A stretch of DNA of 64,000 nt from contig OZ038380.1 of the NCBI GenBank assembly GCA_964036045.1, forward strand, positions 67,093,591 to 67,157,590, in the 5' to 3' direction. The translations under genes and the position numbers were made by a program. Under the pieces are notes generated by a model, which had not been told where the DNA came from, searched no databases, and saw only the letters and a program-made list of their open reading frames with translations. The DNA is from Eutreptiella sp. 'Long Island Sound 2002'. Lineage: Eukaryota; Euglenozoa; Euglenophyceae; Eutreptiales; Eutreptiaceae. Shown piece after piece: positions 53,372 to 64,000 of this stretch (positions are counted from its first letter, which is position 1; each line of letters starts with the position of its first letter).

Positions 53372-53379
53372 CCAGCGGC
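53372..53379 (+). repeat. hAT target-site duplication, left (CCAGCGGC)
   Basis: Identical to 54573-54580. Confidence 0.93.
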
Positions 53380-54572
53380 TAGGGATGCAGATTCGCAGCG
53401 AATTTAATTTCAATTCGCCGAATTCGCCGCGAATTCTTCGCAGCGCGAATTCGCTGCGAATTCGGCCTGAAATTCACAGTACTGCGAATTCGGGGCGAAT
53501 TCGCACTGCGAATTCGCAGGCGACAGCAAAATGATCACGCGTGCGCCGTCTTTTCTCCAGATGAAAACCTAACTTTGAATTGTGCCATGCAATAATTTTT
53601 TTGACTTTATACAATTAAAACCATGATCATTATGCTTTGATTAACCCATTCAGTTGCTTGTGCGGTGCCTGCGTACTCATTCTGGAGAAAAAAACTTGTT
53701 TTTCAGTGTTGAACGCACCGCTGTGTCCGCCTCGTTGCACTGAACACGACGGTGCCCTCCGTTCCTCCCAAAACCGCACCAGTTCGGAGAAAAACGCGTC
53801 GCGAACTTTTAATTTTCGACTTTTTTTTTTCAACTTCGGACAGTCAAAACGTGTTCTGCCTTGCCTACCCTTCATTTTGGTACCCTCCTTGCCCTCGTCG
53901 GCTCCGTGCACGCAGAGAAATCCTTGTTACGAGGTTCGAAAAAGTCCAGATTTGACAGTGTACTGTAATTGTCACATAGTGATGATTATTGAGCATCATG
54001 ACAATAATAATGTTAATTGAATGCCCATTGCTAGTTTGCTTTATGTTTCCCTTGTATTTGTTATCCTCTCCCTTAGATGAATTCAAGTCCCATGATTCAA
54101 TGCAAGAATACAATGAATGAAGGCCCAATAAGGGCAAGAAGTGGTTCACATGTGATGGTTTGTGTGTGGATTGGTGATTTTGCATGCTTTGTTGCTTTTT
54201 TTCCAAAAGGTATTTGAAAGAATCAAGGAAGGGTGTATACCTCGATATTTGGAATTCTTGGTTTTGATTTGTCTTTATTTTCGTCAAATAATTTAAGCAC
54301 GGTGAATGCAAGCAACAACAAACAACAAAAATTGCAAGGTTATGGAAGCTTTTGGACTTGAAATGTTTTATGCCATATGGTAGTGGGTACCGGCATACCC
54401 ATATGCAAAAAGGTGAAGGTAAATTGTAGGTGCCTATGGATTCTAAGCCTCGGGGGAATTCAAGCGAATCAAGGGGGAATTCGACTTTGAAGTTTCGAAT
54501 TCGGAGGGGTCCACGAATTCGTGCGAATTCGGGGCGAATTCGAATTCGTGCGAATTCGAACCTGCATCCCTA
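53380..54572. mobile_element. Non-autonomous hAT-type transposon (1193 bp)
   Basis: Terminal inverted repeats TAGGGATGCAGATTCG / TAGGGATGCAGGTTCG (one mismatch in 16) with an 8-bp target duplication CCAGCGGC on both sides. Both features are hallmarks of the hAT superfamily. Both ends are packed with GCGAATTC/GAATTCG words for about 150 bases, the likely transposase-binding sites. The interior is AT-rich and encodes no transposase; a 127-codon frame at 53637-54020 shows no motif. It depends on an autonomous relative elsewhere. Confidence 0.93.
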
Positions 54573-54580
54573 CCAGCGGC
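54573..54580 (+). repeat. hAT target-site duplication, right (CCAGCGGC)
   Basis: Identical to 53372-53379; joining the two flanks restores one continuous GC-rich sequence. Confidence 0.93.
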
Positions 54581-55757
54581 ACAGAAAGGGAGGAGGGGCC
54601 GACCCGCATGGAGGTCCAAGCCGTGCAATGCATCTGCTGCGGCATTCAGCGGATGCCGGGACACCACGCCCACAACCGGCAACCCATCTACAACATCGAC
54701 CCCTCTTGGGGAGCGCTGGTCGCCCTCCTACCCCCCTACCACCAAGTTCATTCGCGCGGAGGAGCCCCGAACGACTCCGCCCCTGCAGCACAGTAGCCCT
54801 GGGCAGAACCAGCGCGGGGAACCGCCGAGGTCCCGCGCCCCGCAAGGGCTGAGATACTTGATTGGAGCACCATCCACGACCCCTTGGGGGGTGAGACCCT
54901 CCGAGCGGTGCTGGAGGTGCTGGGCTGGCTGAACTAGGCCACCTCCAGGTGCCGGACGAGTTGTTCGTTTAACGAGGTGTTCCTCCGGCGAAACGGGGGG
55001 AACGGGGAGGTGCCCCCCGGGGGCTGGATGGCCAAGGAGGACCACAAAAGGATCCTCCGAGCCATTATTCACGCGGCGAGGCTGGACCGCGAGCCGACAT
55101 GGCCGGTTTTTTTGGAGGGAGGTTGGTGCTCCACGTCACGGACGCGGACGCCAATGGGTGGATGCCCTGAGCCCTGCGTGCTGCCCTCAGCCACTGGCGC
55201 TACTGCCGGAGGAATACGCCAGCGCCGCAGCGCCAGCCCCTGCAGAAAAGGAGGCGCCAATGACGGGACCAGGTCTTGTAGGCCTGCCCCCACAGCGCGA
55301 AGTGCGTGGGGACCACACCCGTGCCCCTACCCCGCGAAGGGACGCGACGCCTGCGCCGGCCCGGCACCCACAAGCCGCCCTGGGGTTGTGGGGCGGGGGT
55401 TTATAGACCCCTGTCGGCGTGCACGTGAGGGCGATAAGCTCGAGGCTCGTGGATCAGTCAGTCAGCCGAACGTCTTCACGGCCGGCGGCCCTAGGCCCCG
55501 GGCGGCAGTAGGCATCGAGTGTCGCCGACCCCCTGCCGTCCCCACTCTGTGCCTGGGCGCTCAGCGTCTAGGTGGTGCGCGCTGGGCAGCCAGTGGCGTC
55601 CGAAGTCCACCAACCAAGGCCCACAACCTCTTGTGACAAGCAAGGGAGGGGTGTCGTATCGCTGCTCAGCAAGATACGAGCCCATGACCCCACCGCAAGG
55701 GCAGAGGGCACAAACCCTCCCCACAGGCCATGACCCGTTGAGCTCGTGCACGTGCCG

Positions 55758-55775
55758 CCCCCCCCCCCCCCCCCC
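55758..55775 (+). repeat. Poly-C run (18)
   Basis: Eighteen uninterrupted C residues in copy C. Length is likely to be unstable and prone to assembly error. Confidence 0.8.
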
Positions 55776-56489
55776 GCCCCACCAGTCGCGCACCAAGGGG
55801 CGGGGAGCGGGGACAAGGACCCGGCCGCACAGCACCACAGCCCGCACGCCCACATTACACGGTTCGTCGCTAGGACTTTTCCACCTGTCAGCCCGCACTC
55901 GCACCCCCTGGAGGCGTAGGTGTCCGGCCAGCCGCCACACCCTTGCGCCACGAAGCCCTGACCCTGGCCAGCAGGCTGGTAAACCGGTGAAGCAGGGACA
56001 ACGCGAGAAACAGGGGGCCCTCGGGGCCGCTGCACCTCGACGAGCGAGGGGGGGCACCATCGCCGCCATGCAAGCAGGCACAGTGATGGCGCAGACCCAA
56101 CAAGTCACGCGCCCGCAGCACACAACGCCCCGGCAAGAGCGCAAGAAAGGCTCTACTAACCCTCCGGCCCGCACCTGACGCCCGGGGATGGCCCCAGAGC
56201 AGCAGGGGGGGTAGCATGAGCCGCTGCTGCTCGACGCCCGCCTTACCAGTAACCGCCGTCCCAGACCCCCGGCCCCGCAGGTGACGAGGGGGATGAACGC
56301 CACCACCAATGACCCTTGCCGCGGCGGGGTGAACCACCAAACCCCCCCTGGCAGCCCGGGAAGATCACTGCCACCCCGTCCCCCAAGCACGGACAACCGA
56401 ACCTGCACCCCACAGCACTGCATCACGGGGAACGCGCGCCATGCCACCCCAACACAGCCAACGCAGCCGCCTCTTTGTCTGCCACGGGC

Positions 56490-56837
56490 ATGGCACACAA
56501 TGTTATGCGCTGGACGACGCAAACTGGCGGGTTGGTGGATGTGGCCGTAACATCCGATGCCTCGGGCAATGTCACCGTCATCTTCGCCCTGAGCGAGTCC
56601 TCAGCCTCCCCGGGGGTGGTCTTGCACAATGATGCCCACGCGCTTCTCCCGCGGATGGAGCGGCCCGTCGCAGCCGCGGTTGTCCCGTTGTGGCACCTGG
56701 TCGCGGTCAGCTCCGAGCAGTCGGAAGAGGAGAGGGCGGAGCTCCCCGCCAGGGTGCGGGGAGATGCGCGGGCAGGGCATGGGTTGTCCATTGGCGGGGC
56801 TGGCCTGCAGAGCCTTGTGGTGTACACGGTGGACTGA
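56490..56837 (+). CDS. Hypothetical protein of copy C (115 aa)
   Basis: ATG at 56490 (MAHNVMRWTTQTGGLVDVAV) to TGA at 56835-56837. It has normal-looking amino-acid composition, unlike the surrounding Pro/Arg-rich frames: alternating hydrophobic strands (GNVTVIFALSES, VVPLWHLVAV, GAGLQSLVVYTVD) suggest a small beta-rich domain. No family is recognised. Being inside copy C, it may be part of its ORF1-like protein. Confidence 0.45.
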   Translation: MAHNVMRWTTQTGGLVDVAVTSDASGNVTVIFALSESSASPGVVLHNDAHALLPRMERPVAAAVVPLWHLVAVSSEQSEEERAELPARVRGDARAGHGLSIGGAGLQSLVVYTVD

Positions 56838-59800
56838 CACGCCACCTGAGCCCGTGACCCGCTGACCCCTGCTGCACCCCGGCCGCAGGAAATGGAGGAC
56901 CCCCCACCAGTGCGCTGCTGACCCACTGACCCTTGAACCCAATCTTTTCCCGCCAGCCAGCCAGCTCTGGGGGGCCGTTGCACAAGGCTCCACGCTGGGC
57001 ACGGAATACACACCACCTAAGGGGATACAGCGGTCCCCACGGCCTCACCTCGGCTGTCACCGTCAGGTGCCCCACAAGATCGCGCCCCCAACTCTCATAT
57101 CCGCAGGAGAAGAGGTACCCGAAAAATTGGGGTCGCCTGTGTTGGAACACCGTTCGCTGCCTGCCCGTCTCTTCCGCATTTTTTTGGTGCTGTATGTGCC
57201 GTGGCACGCGCAGCCGCCATACAGTCGAGCAACAAACCTGGAATCGTGCCAACTGTTGTTGATATTGATCTCAGCCTGAGGCAGGACATGCTACCCTCCA
57301 CCAAAGGAAGGGGAACTGGGGACCTGCTCGCTACACAGCAGGTGCACACCATAATGCTCCGCAGGTGACAGATCTCGGACGACGCACCTCCGCCCCCCCC
57401 ACAGGGACAGGCAGACGAAGCAGCGGGCGGGGACACCTCCTCGGAGGGTATGAGGCCCCCTGGCGGGCCCGGAATGGCGCCGGCGCGACCTACCCCGGCA
57501 AGGCAGAGCCCCCCCGCCGTGAAGAGACCCCAGCACCCCAGCTCCCCAGCCCCCCACCCCCGCGGCCTGGTAACCCGTGGAGGCCGGAACCCAAGCCCCA
57601 CGCAACCCACCATCTGGCAGCCGCGACGGTCGGCCAGCGGGACGGCGGCAATGGGATCAGCAGGTACAGTATACATGCCGCACAATGTCCCCTTTGGGCG
57701 ACGCCCAGGCGACCCCCACACGCTCAGAGACGCGAGTCCGAACAGTATGAATGCGCACCATAGTCAATGCCCTCCATGGCCCATGCGACGAAGTCTGAGA
57801 CTGCTGTGGTGCTCGTACACGGAGGGCAAAGGTACGGACGAGCCACCCCCCCCGCGGGCAACACGAAGCCCCCCGACGCCGGGCACTGGAGCGCCCACTC
57901 AGCCCCCCATCCCTTGCCCCCAACGCCCTCCGCGCCACCCGCGCAACAACAGGAAAGTGCCACACCCCATGAGGCACCAGGCATCAGCCGGGCCAGGTGC
58001 CCCCCCAAAGCGAGAAGAATAAGGAAATAGCCGGCCCCGACCCCGGCCGGACCCCCCCCCCCCAGCGGGCCCCCCGAGACAAAGGGGTGCCCCGGCCGGG
58101 CGGAGCTGCCCAACAGCAACACGCTGAATGAAAGTAGGAAACCCAATGCCCATAGCGTGGGTACTGAGACATCCTCCGCCATGCAAGTGACCTGGCCAAA
58201 CGTGGCCCAAAACCTGAGGGTAAGGCTACATACTAAATCTTGCGCTGCTTGCCGACTCTGGGCGGAGCGTGCGACACCCAAGCACCTTGGAACTCAAGCA
58301 CCAAGACAATGCGGCCTGCCAGTATTCCTTGGGAACGGGATAGGCCAGGAAGTTCTGTGAACCTCTAAGGTTGCACCCCAAAGGAGGTGCAGTGTGCAAG
58401 CACGGAGGCAAACCCTCCCAACATGGGACGCTCGCACGCTGGCGGCGACCAGCCCACCTGTGTTGCCCGGCGCCGCTTTGTTGGGGGCCACCAGTCACTT
58501 ATAGCGGCATGTAAGCCGTCTATCCTCTTCACAAGCAAAGCATCTTCGTGTACCGTCACAGGAGCTTTGCAAGGGGAAAACACGGGGCGCCTCCCCACCA
58601 TCGGGTGCACTTACCTACCTACGTTCCTCGGGTACTAGGCAAAATTTGGTACACATTACGGTCAATACTGGTGAAATGTACTTTGGTTGTCGTAAATGTA
58701 GCTAAACCCATAAAAAACAGATCTCCCCGGCAAAATATTTTCACGTAGTAAAATAACAACATTTTTCTAAAAGCTTCTTACTAGGTTACGAGGTAGCCAG
58801 CAATTTGGACTACAAATTTAACACAAGACAAAAGTCCATAGCGAGATTAACAGTCGGTGGTATTTTGATTCAAGGGCATCGTGCCCCCTGGTCACTTCCA
58901 AGCCACTTGTGTCAGTGGTGCCCCATCCGGCCGAAGCGTGTGTTGCAAGGTTATTGGAAACAAATGAGCCAACAGAAAATTGTCTTCAAAGGGCCATGGC
59001 TGACACCAACGTGGGGAAACCTGGAAAAAAACCGGGTGTCATAGAAAGAAACAACCCGGCAGTGCCATAACTGGAGTTGGTGCTTTTATCTCATACACCT
59101 ACGGTTGAACACATGTGTGCTTTATATAATTTCGCAAAACAGACACTTGTCGCTGAGGTGTGCGTTTTTCTTGTTGCAGGTTGCTTGTCCGGCTGGCGGA
59201 TAGTGCTTGGACATATTGAGAAACACATCAGTGGTGAGCGAATTCCGCCCTTCAATCAAACATTTGTCATGCTACATTCTTTTAGAACAAATCTTTGTGC
59301 TAATGGTTTGGACCCAAAAGTTGGTTAACACTCATCACCACCATTGCAACCACGTCATGTATTAATGCAACGTTGTCAACCAAAATGCGGCTACGCAACG
59401 CGAATGTTCATACGATGAATGCAAATGCGCCAATAACTTGCAATCTGTATTTGCACAATGCTACGCATATCTTCGATGGAAACAAAACAGAAGCATGCAC
59501 AGCACACTCAAAATTTTTACCTTTCGGGCAGAAGATGTAGAATCTGAAAATGCAAAAACAAAGCACAGCAAACTGCCGGGTCGAAAATAGAGCCAAGCAT
59601 ACATCCATGCCCAAGCCCATCTATGATAGGTATAGATAAAAGAGGCAGGGGCAAAATCGCCGTCCGCTGCATGCACTGCATGTTGGAATGTGTCGATTAA
59701 TCATTACCAATGAATAATGAATAATTGTCAATGGCACTTGTGGAGGCTTTGCTTGCGTAGTTTATCGCCTAACCAACAGCAGATGTTATTGTCCATGTTG

Positions 59801-60139
59801 TGCAAGACCACAGACATGGATGTTTATGCAAAGGCCGCACCCCTGTGCGGGCATTGCACAAAAAATAAACTTTTTCACCAACTAAACGGTATTGTTTCAC
59901 AAGCAACCAAGCAATAGCCCACAACATGCATATTCCAAGAGTATTGTTTGCGCATGTCGAACTGATTGGTGCACACCTGCTGAAGCATAGCTCGGTGCCT
60001 TCCACAAAGGCTTTACGTTGAACCTAGTGCTGCAAAAAGGTAGCGCATAAGGAAAAGAGAAACAACCAAAGGAAAAGTGGGCGAGGAGTGGGCCCCAAGA
60101 CTATAGACGCTCTGGTGTCTGCGGGGTCTGCGATCCTTA

Positions 60140-60600
60140 AGAGGGGGGACGGCATCGGAAATGGGTGACGAGTAGGCCCTGTGGCTACATAAGTTTTTCC
60201 ATGGAGGGGTCCCCAAGGCTTCAAAGCGGACAACAGCATCATCAGTAGCCAACAAGAGGGTAGAGGAGCCACATAACCTATACCGCATGGGGGACCCCGA
60301 TGCTTTAGAGCGCAACACAAAATTGGAAGTGTTCACAAAGTAGGTTGTGTGGCCGGATAACTCATACCGTTTGGAAACTTCTGGATGCTTCAAAGCCGAG
60401 AACAACACCACAAGTGGCCCACAGGATGGCCCATTGGCGACATAAGCCTTGCCGTATGTGGGTCCCTAATGCTTCGGAGCCAGGGACAAAATCAGCAATA
60501 GCCCACATGTGGGCCTAGTGGATCCCTCATCCTTCGCATCTAGGGGGTCCTTGATGCTTCAAAGCGGGGGACAAAATTAAAAGTGGCTAATAAGTGGCCC
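60140..60600. repeat. Degenerate 84-bp minisatellite
   Basis: GCTTCAAAGCGGACAACA-like markers at about 60217, 60300, 60387, 60470 and 60554 (spacing 83-87), followed by (A)GTGGCCCACA/AAG-like text and a GTCCCxxATGCTTC lead-in. Five diverged units. Confidence 0.8.
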
Positions 60601-60655
60601 AAAATGATTGAAATGTAGGCAGCTTTTCAATAGAGTTACAAATCCAGTGCAATCA

Positions 60656-60692
60656 CTTTTTCTCTATTAGGTTCCGAAACCTAGAGAAAAAG
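60656..60692. repeat. Hairpin CTTTTTCTCT-AGGTT / AACCT-GAGAAAAAG
   Basis: About 15-base arms with short bulges around a 3-base loop. It is nested between outer GGCAGC (60619) and GGCTGCC (60701), suggesting a tiny foldback element. Confidence 0.7.
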
Positions 60693-61835
60693 CCTTTGTT
60701 TAATAGGCTGCCCAGACCTAGTAAAAAGTAGTGAACCCAGTAAACAGCTACCTAGTGAAACAACTTCTGTTTAAAACTTTTTGTTCTACTACGTTTTACG
60801 ATAGACCCACACATATCACACCTGAGTAGCTAAGAGTTGTCAATGTCGTAGTGTGCCAAAGGCTCTTCTGCGTTGTCCATCTAGTGGTAAAAAGGTTGTT
60901 GGGAGTTTTGCTGCTTTCATAACTTTTGGCGTAGTTCCTCCAGCTAATTGACAAACGACTCTGCCACTTATGGCCTTACATCATGCGGTCTACGGAATAT
61001 TCATTTTGGCACTTTATAATAGGCGATTGTGTCAAATTCCTTCATGAACAAACCTCAAGGGCAATGTGTTGCTCCCCATTTGATCTTCGTGGAGTTTTGA
61101 AATGATTTGCTTCTCTTTTTAGCGCGATTTTTTCCATGATTTTTGCTCCTCTTTTTCGGCCGCCCCTTCTTCATCTTTTCTCGGAAATCCTTGAATGATG
61201 ATACCCGAAAGCACAAATCTACACATGCCAAGTCCAAAGCATGGACCCAAAAGCATACCCACACAAACAACGACCATTGGCAACAATGTTCTTCGTTGTT
61301 CCTCACACTGTTGCCTATATTGATTTCAAAATCTTCCTATTCATCACTAAACAACATAACAGGGGCAACATGGGGAGGAAAATTGAAATACTATCAACAC
61401 CGTTAATACAAATATCATGCCAGCTACAAATTTGGCGGTCTATTTTGCATTCACAAAGTCACTGCACTCACCTCATCTGCGACTAAAGTTTGCAACCGGT
61501 TGTGTAACTGACCAATAGTACTGGTACACTGGCGGTAAAGTATCTAAAACCTGAAAAACGATTCACCGAAATCCGGTGAAACCGATGAAGGTCGTGCCGT
61601 CGCCGGCTTTGCCGCATCACCGGTTTTCAAACTTCGGTTTGGGCGTTTTCTCTAAACTTTTTAAGAGTTGAAAACCGATTTTTTGGATATCGTTGGACCT
61701 TAGATCTGGGTGAACCTATGGCGGAGAACATAACCCCCCCACACCCTCAAGTGGCTGCTAGATAAAAAAGGGTGTGCCAAGACAAAGCCACCTCTGTGGC
61801 CGACAAGGACTAAGATTCCTATCAATTCAGCTTTT

Positions 61836-61912
61836 GGTCCAGCTGGACTTTTCAATACCAGATCAGAGAAAAACAAACTGGTCCGGCTGGACTTTTCAAT
61901 ACCAGATCAGAG
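61836..61912 (+). repeat. 44-bp tandem duplication
   Basis: GGTCCAGCTGGACTTTTCAA followed by TACCAGATCAGAG occurs twice, at 61836 and 61880, with one or two differences. Confidence 0.85.
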
Positions 61913-64000
61913 AGGAATAAGCGCACCGGAACAGAAACTGAATACATGGAGGGTTAGTTTTTGCCCTAAATTAATAATATCCAAAATTTCTGCTTTCAAC
62001 CGTGAAAAAATTTGGAGAAATCGCCGAACAAAACTCTAAAAATTGCCTATGCGGCAATGCCGGCGACAGCGCCGCGAGAGCCCACAGTTCACCGGTACAT
62101 ACCAGTTGTTAAAAAACTTATCACCTCCACCTGCCGGTAATACTTTCAAAATAGCCTGTAGCAACCAGTTGTCTTGATAAGCACCAGGTTGCATACCTCG
62201 GTGTGAGTTTTTGACTTTCCTCGCGCATTTGCTGCCTCGCGCGCCTGCATCCGCACTGGTCCTTGGTCCTGCTACCTTTCCAGTTTTCTGGTTGCTTTCA
62301 GCAGGCCATCTGTTGAAATTGTACTACTGGACATTTGGCCTGGCAACTCCAAATGATCTGTAGAAATTGGCACGACACTTTGACTCTCCTTATGACTGTA
62401 CTGCACTTATACAAACAAAATGGGGAAAACTGCGCAAGCAAAAGAGAAAGAACAAAACAATGTGGCACATGCCCAAAAAAACCTTGCACAAATTGTACCT
62501 ACAGCACCCATCCAGAGCCATCTACGAATTCACAACAGTCATTCAGAGCCCTTCGGAATTAACAGTACACTTCTACACATCACGTAGCACCGCTTTGTGG
62601 GCAAAATCATCTTGCATTCCAATCTACTGATACTGTAGAACCAAGAAGCGACGCAAGAAGGAAAAAAACACCGGTGATTTTTTAGTAAAAAGTCCCAGGG
62701 AGGCCATAATTCTCCGTTGCAGATGGGAGGGCTGGCGACTGGGGGGGGGGGGGACAACATGGGGGGTTGCCATGGGTGTACTGACAACATCCCCAAATCA
62801 ACTCTTGTGGCAGGGTCCCGTAGGACACTGAAAACGCATTCAGCACTTTCATTAAGATGAAATGCCCTAAACTGCATGTAGATGCCCACCAACATGGCCA
62901 AGGCATGCCCCATAGGCTTCAGATGCAAACCAATTTTTCAGCTGAAAAAATACAAAAAGTATGCGTGTTCTCAGGGTCAAAAAATGGGGGGATCGTTTTT
63001 TTTAACCCCCCTCCCCCAAACCTGGGAATACCCTATCCCCTGAAATGAAATGTCCCACATAGCAAAAACAAGAGCCATATCGAAATCAATTTCCCCAAAA
63101 AATGCCGTAGTGCTTTCTGACGGTTGGGTTGATCTGACAACATCACTACAGCTGTGATCTGGGGTCCTTGGAAACACAAACAGGGAAGCTTGACCAGTAT
63201 GCAGAGAAATTGAGGGGGAACAGAATGAAACAAACTGGTAACGAAAACCAACCACCGGACAATCCAAGCGCAGCCTGGTGCAAAAGGAACAAGTAATGTT
63301 CATTGGCGCTGAAAGGCTCTCCACTTTATGATCGCACATGGGCGTAGTGGAAAGGTATGTAGGACGAACAAGAGGGGTTAAAATGTAATGAAGATAAGCG
63401 TAGAGAAGGTGCAGAAGGGGGGGGGGGGGGTTGCAAAACCCCCACAGCCCCGGCTGCATTGGGGCCCGAAAGAAAATTTACGATGCAAAACAGCGGACAC
63501 ATCAGTGGCATTTGCACCAATAATGATAAATATGCGACACAGAGAGATTGAAAGAGGCACAGGGTTTTCCTAAATGCACAGGAAACTCGGGAATCCCAAT
63601 TTGCTGTTGGCAATCACACCAGCATCCATCATGGATTATCTCAGGGCACTTGACGGCTGTTGTTCTCTAATGGCAGTCCAATGGGCATTTAATTATGGTT
63701 CAAGAGGGTCATTTTGTCTTTGGTGAAGCAGGCGTTGCAGTCCATGTGCAGTAGTTGCGTGGTTGTGCATTCACTGTGGTGATATACGGAAGGGGTGGGG
63801 GGCATTTCCTGTGGGGACAGTTGCGCGGCGGGAAAATTTCGCAGAGGTCACTGAATAACCCATGTGAAATTCACATACCAGCTCAAGTGTAATGCTTTGC
63901 ATGGCTTGGTGGACCCAAAACTTCAGGGTCAATTTTGCCAGAAGGCAAAAAAGAGTGGAACCTTAGGTGTCACTCACTATGCAAGGTACATTATCTTGAA

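Larger units (their letters stand above)
51990..58635 (+). mobile_element. GC-rich retroelement family, copy C, hosting a hAT element
   Basis: The last 500 bases (58130-58635) match the 3' ends of copies A and B: GTAGGAAACCCA, GGAGCGTGCGACACCCAAGCAC, CCTTGGGAACGGGATA and the tail GTGCACTTACCTACCTAC. Composition turns GC-rich at about 51990, taken as the 5' side. Scattered coding pieces lie between, including SDSDGSPPRDDRLHRRSHSR at about 52468 and a Cys-rich VQCICCGIQRMPGHH at 54615. No RT was found. The hAT element at 53380-54572 is nested in it. Confidence 0.6.
58636..64000. other. AT-rich spacer without recognised genes
   Basis: No open frame here shows motifs or unusual length. The tract contains an 84-bp minisatellite, a hairpin at 60656, a short tandem duplication at 61836 and G-runs at about 62741 and 63419. 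It may be intergenic, intronic, or very old transposon remains. Confidence 0.5.

Noticed and set aside
52383-53372. 329-codon proline-rich minus frame
   Set aside because: It is complementary to a GC-rich plus-strand region of copy C, with Pro/Ser/Leu-rich shadow composition and no motif.

Overview
The window is eukaryotic nuclear DNA built almost entirely from transposable elements. The evidence is GT-AG introns in one gene, Ty3/gypsy polyproteins with a chromodomain, an APE-type LINE, and DNA transposons with terminal inverted repeats. No bacterial operon, rRNA or complete tRNA is visible. The mixture of very GC-rich LINE-like blocks (about 7.6-19.5, 33.5-38.4, 48.4-51.1 and 52-58.6 kb) with AT-richer spacers suits a large, repeat-rich genome of a unicellular alga or other protist; the species cannot be named from the sequence.

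Layout. (1) 1-4.9 kb, plus strand: a Ty3/gypsy chromovirus (protease, Dam-like domain, RT, RNase H, integrase, chromodomain) cut by the window edge and carrying frameshifts, then an AT-rich tract to 7.57 kb. (2) 7.57-19.45 kb, minus strand: a LINE whose ORF2 carries an APE endonuclease and an RT truncated before its catalytic YADD box. Its 5' side is a roughly 5.5-kb array of 418-bp units, each a dimer of about 209 bp, interrupted at 16.66-17.69 kb by a 1.04-kb insertion. (3) 19.45-21.83 kb: degenerate T/G-rich repeats. (4) 22.04-25.11 kb, plus: the only intron-containing gene, of unrecognised family, with GCGCGAGGCCTCGCGC-type palindromes in two introns and its 3' flank. (5) 25.59-27.34 kb: copy A of a GC-rich retroelement family ending in GTGCACCTACCTAC. 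(6) 27.34-40.64 kb, minus: one degraded LTR retrotransposon (gag, protease, Dam-like domain, RT), split by a 2.78-kb DNA transposon with 148-bp inverted repeats at a TA target and by the 4.85-kb copy B, which is flanked by a 947-bp duplication of gag. (7) 41.5-43.5 kb, plus: a separate integrase fragment. (8) 43.5-47.1 kb: apparently non-coding. (9) 47.09-52.15 kb: two 1002-bp direct repeats around a 3.06-kb insertion with a second monomer array and a SINE-like end. (10) 52-58.6 kb, plus: copy C of the A/B family, hosting a 1.19-kb hAT-type element with an 8-bp target duplication. (11) 58.6-64 kb: non-coding spacer with minisatellites and hairpins.

Most striking points. Two different LTR retrotransposons place the same DNA-adenine-methylase-like fold segment between protease and RT. 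Two retroelement insertions are flanked by direct duplications of about 1 kb, far beyond usual target-site duplications, and reading them that way turns what looks like two gag genes into one element. Removing the TA-flanked transposon restores the pol reading frame exactly. Nearly all coding segments carry stops or frameshifts, so the window records nested decayed insertions rather than active machinery; the intron-containing gene is the best candidate for non-transposon coding sequence, and it too carries damage.
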